Of a stretch of DNA of 6,440 nt, positions 5,550 through 6,440 are shown one piece after another. The stretch lies in NCBI GenBank assembly GCA_012719255.1, contig JAAYAS010000310.1, positions 1 through 6,440 on the forward strand. Direction: 5' to 3'. Made by a program: the position numbers and the translations under genes. Positions within the stretch are counted from its first letter, which is position 1. Each line of letters begins with the position of its first letter. The notes beneath the pieces were generated by a model. The model saw nothing but the letters and a program-made list of their open reading frames with translations. It did not search any database and was not told the DNA's origin. This stretch comes from Microbacteriaceae bacterium. Its GTDB lineage: Bacteria; Actinomycetota; Actinomycetes; Actinomycetales; Microbacteriaceae.

Positions 5550-5592
5550 GTTCGTTGGCGGGGTGAGCGTGGTTTCGGGGGCGGGATGCGCG

Positions 5593-6099
5593 TCAGCGCA
5601 GCACCCGCTCGGAGATGGACTTGGGGCCGCGGCCGATGGCGAGCAGGCCCGACTGCACGAGCTCGCGGATGCCGTAGGGCTCGAGCATGCGCAGCAGGGC
5701 GCTGATCTTGCCGGAGTCGCCGGTGGCCTCGATGACGAGCGAGTCGGGGGCGACGTCGACGACGCGGGCGCGGAACAGCGACACCGCCTCGATCACCTCG
5801 GAGCGCGACTGCTTGTCGACGCGCACCTTGATGAGCACGTGCTCGCGCTCGACGGCGCTCGCCGGCTCGAGCTCGACGATCTTGATGACGTTGACGAGCT
5901 TGTTCAGCTGCTTCGTCACCTGCTCGAGCGGGAAGTCTTCGACGTCGACGACGACCGTCATGCGCGACAGCCCCTCGACCTCGGAGGCGCCCACGGCGAG
6001 CGAGGCGATGTTGAAGCCGCGGCGCGAGAACAGGCCGGCGACGCGGGTGAGCAGGCCGGGCTTGTCCTCGACGAGCAGCGACAGGATGTGCTTCGACAT
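5593..6099 (-). CDS. ilvN: Acetolactate synthase small (regulatory) subunit
   Basis: A 168-residue subunit that activates the IlvB catalytic subunit and normally carries valine feedback inhibition. An ACT domain fills residues 4 to about 76 (HILSLLVEDKPGLLTRVAGL, then SRRGFNIASLAVG, then LSRMTVVV). The C-terminal domain follows from about 84 (VEREHVLIKVRV) and includes IEATGDSGKISALL, the usual conserved turn. Asp12, Gly15 and Asn30 align with the valine-site positions Asn11, Gly14 and Asn29 of E. coli IlvH; Asp at the first position is, as I recall, normal in actinobacterial IlvN. Start ATG 6099 follows the ilvB stop by only 3 bases (TGAGTCATG) with GAGGAGG 8 bases upstream, so the two are translationally coupled. 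The length is normal. Gene symbol ilvN is used; ilvH is the alternative name. Confidence 0.97.
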   Translation of the reverse strand: MSKHILSLLVEDKPGLLTRVAGLFSRRGFNIASLAVGASEVEGLSRMTVVVDVEDFPLEQVTKQLNKLVNVIKIVELEPASAVEREHVLIKVRVDKQSRSEVIEAVSLFRARVVDVAPDSLVIEATGDSGKISALLRMLEPYGIRELVQSGLLAIGRGPKSISERVLR

Positions 6100-6102
6100 G
6101 AC

Positions 6103-6440
6103 TCAGGCCTCCTCGTAGGCGGGGCTCGCCTCGCGTGCGTAGCGGATGAAGCTGTTCGAGACGCCCTGCGGCACCATCGGCCAGACCATCGCGTCGGCCG
6201 ACACCACGAAGTCGATGACCACGGGCCGGTCGTTCGTCGCGTTGGCGAGCTCGATGGCGGCGTCGATCTCGTCCTCGGTCTCGACGCGGATGCCGAGGGC
6301 GCCGTACGCCTCGGCGAGCTTCACGAAGTCGGGCACGCGGATCGAGCCGTGACCGGTGTTCAGGTCGGTGTTCGAGTAGCGGCCGTCGTAGAACAGCGTC
6401 TGCCACTGGCGCACCATGCCGAGCGACGAGTTGTTGATGA
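6103..6440 (-). CDS. ilvB: Acetolactate synthase large (catalytic) subunit, C-terminal part
   Basis: Only the last 111 codons are present; the 5' part lies beyond the right edge. The protein uses thiamine diphosphate to condense two pyruvates, or pyruvate and 2-oxobutyrate. The visible part opens with INNSSLGMVRQWQTLFYDGR. The Asn-Asn pair closes the thiamine-diphosphate/Mg motif, and GMVRQWQ is a hallmark of the large subunit. LAEAYGALGIRVE and RPVVIDFVVS follow, the end of the C-terminal ThDP-binding domain, then VWPMVPQG near the C terminus and a short variable tail ending YEEA. It is the first visible gene of an ilvB-ilvN-ilvC run. Any operon promoter or leader control would be outside the window. 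Internal Met codons near 6417 are not the start. Confidence 0.97.
   Translation of the reverse strand, partial: INNSSLGMVRQWQTLFYDGRYSNTDLNTGHGSIRVPDFVKLAEAYGALGIRVETEDEIDAAIELANATNDRPVVIDFVVSADAMVWPMVPQGVSNSFIRYAREASPAYEEA
6108..6114 (-). promoter_or_regulatory. Ribosome binding site of ilvN inside the end of ilvB
   Basis: GAGGAGG on the minus strand overlaps the last codons of ilvB and ends 8 bases before the ilvN ATG. It is a strong site and supports translational coupling of the two acetolactate synthase subunits. Confidence 0.8.

Noticed and set aside
5533..5592. Possible attenuator or small gene between ilvN and ilvC
   Set aside because: The 60 bases hold only the ribosome site; no stable hairpin or leader peptide was found.
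5525..6406. 293-codon minus-strand frame across ilvN and the ilvB end
   Set aside because: It is Arg-rich shadow coding in a frame different from ilvN and ilvB, both of which are recognised with confidence.

Overview
The window is high-GC DNA in which nearly every third codon position of the real genes is G or C. The gene content (ilvB-ilvN-ilvC in one run, a DASS-family anion transporter, an amidase-signature enzyme) and the protein sequences fit a chromosome of an actinobacterium, most likely a member of the Microbacteriaceae. The family-level placement is an inference from protein style, not a database result.

Layout, left to right. Positions 1-176 (minus strand) hold the first 58 codons of an ABC-transporter membrane domain that runs off the left edge. 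Positions 263-1930 (minus) encode a 555-residue sodium-coupled di/tricarboxylate or related anion symporter (DASS/SLC13 family) with both SNT motifs and both TPPN motifs; a strong hairpin follows it. Positions 1931-2192 are a divergent intergenic region with a possible minus-strand promoter and two hairpins ahead of the amidase. Positions 2193-3932 (plus) encode a 579-residue amidase-signature hydrolase. It keeps the Lys-Ser-Ser triad but has an unusual sequence at the nucleophile loop. Positions 3933-4506 are a convergent, gene-free gap of 574 bases. From 4507 to the right edge lies the minus-strand operon ilvB (3' end only), ilvN and ilvC, giving acetohydroxyacid synthase and ketol-acid reductoisomerase of branched-chain amino acid synthesis.

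How the genes work together. IlvB plus IlvN make acetolactate or acetohydroxybutyrate, and IlvC isomerises and reduces them, so this block is ordinary primary metabolism. The transporter and the amidase are divergent neighbours and might share control, but no common substrate can be read from the sequence.

The most unusual element is in the convergent gap: a 19-bp-period array (about 4128-4403) of the unit AGGGTCACATGT plus a 7-bp GC linker. It has thirteen direct units preceded by two units in the opposite orientation that keep the same 19-bp spacing. It also shows a 57-bp higher-order repeat. It is not protein-coding, is not a CRISPR array, and matches no element I can name. A separate 35-bp imperfect direct repeat (47-bp offset) spans the amidase stop codon.
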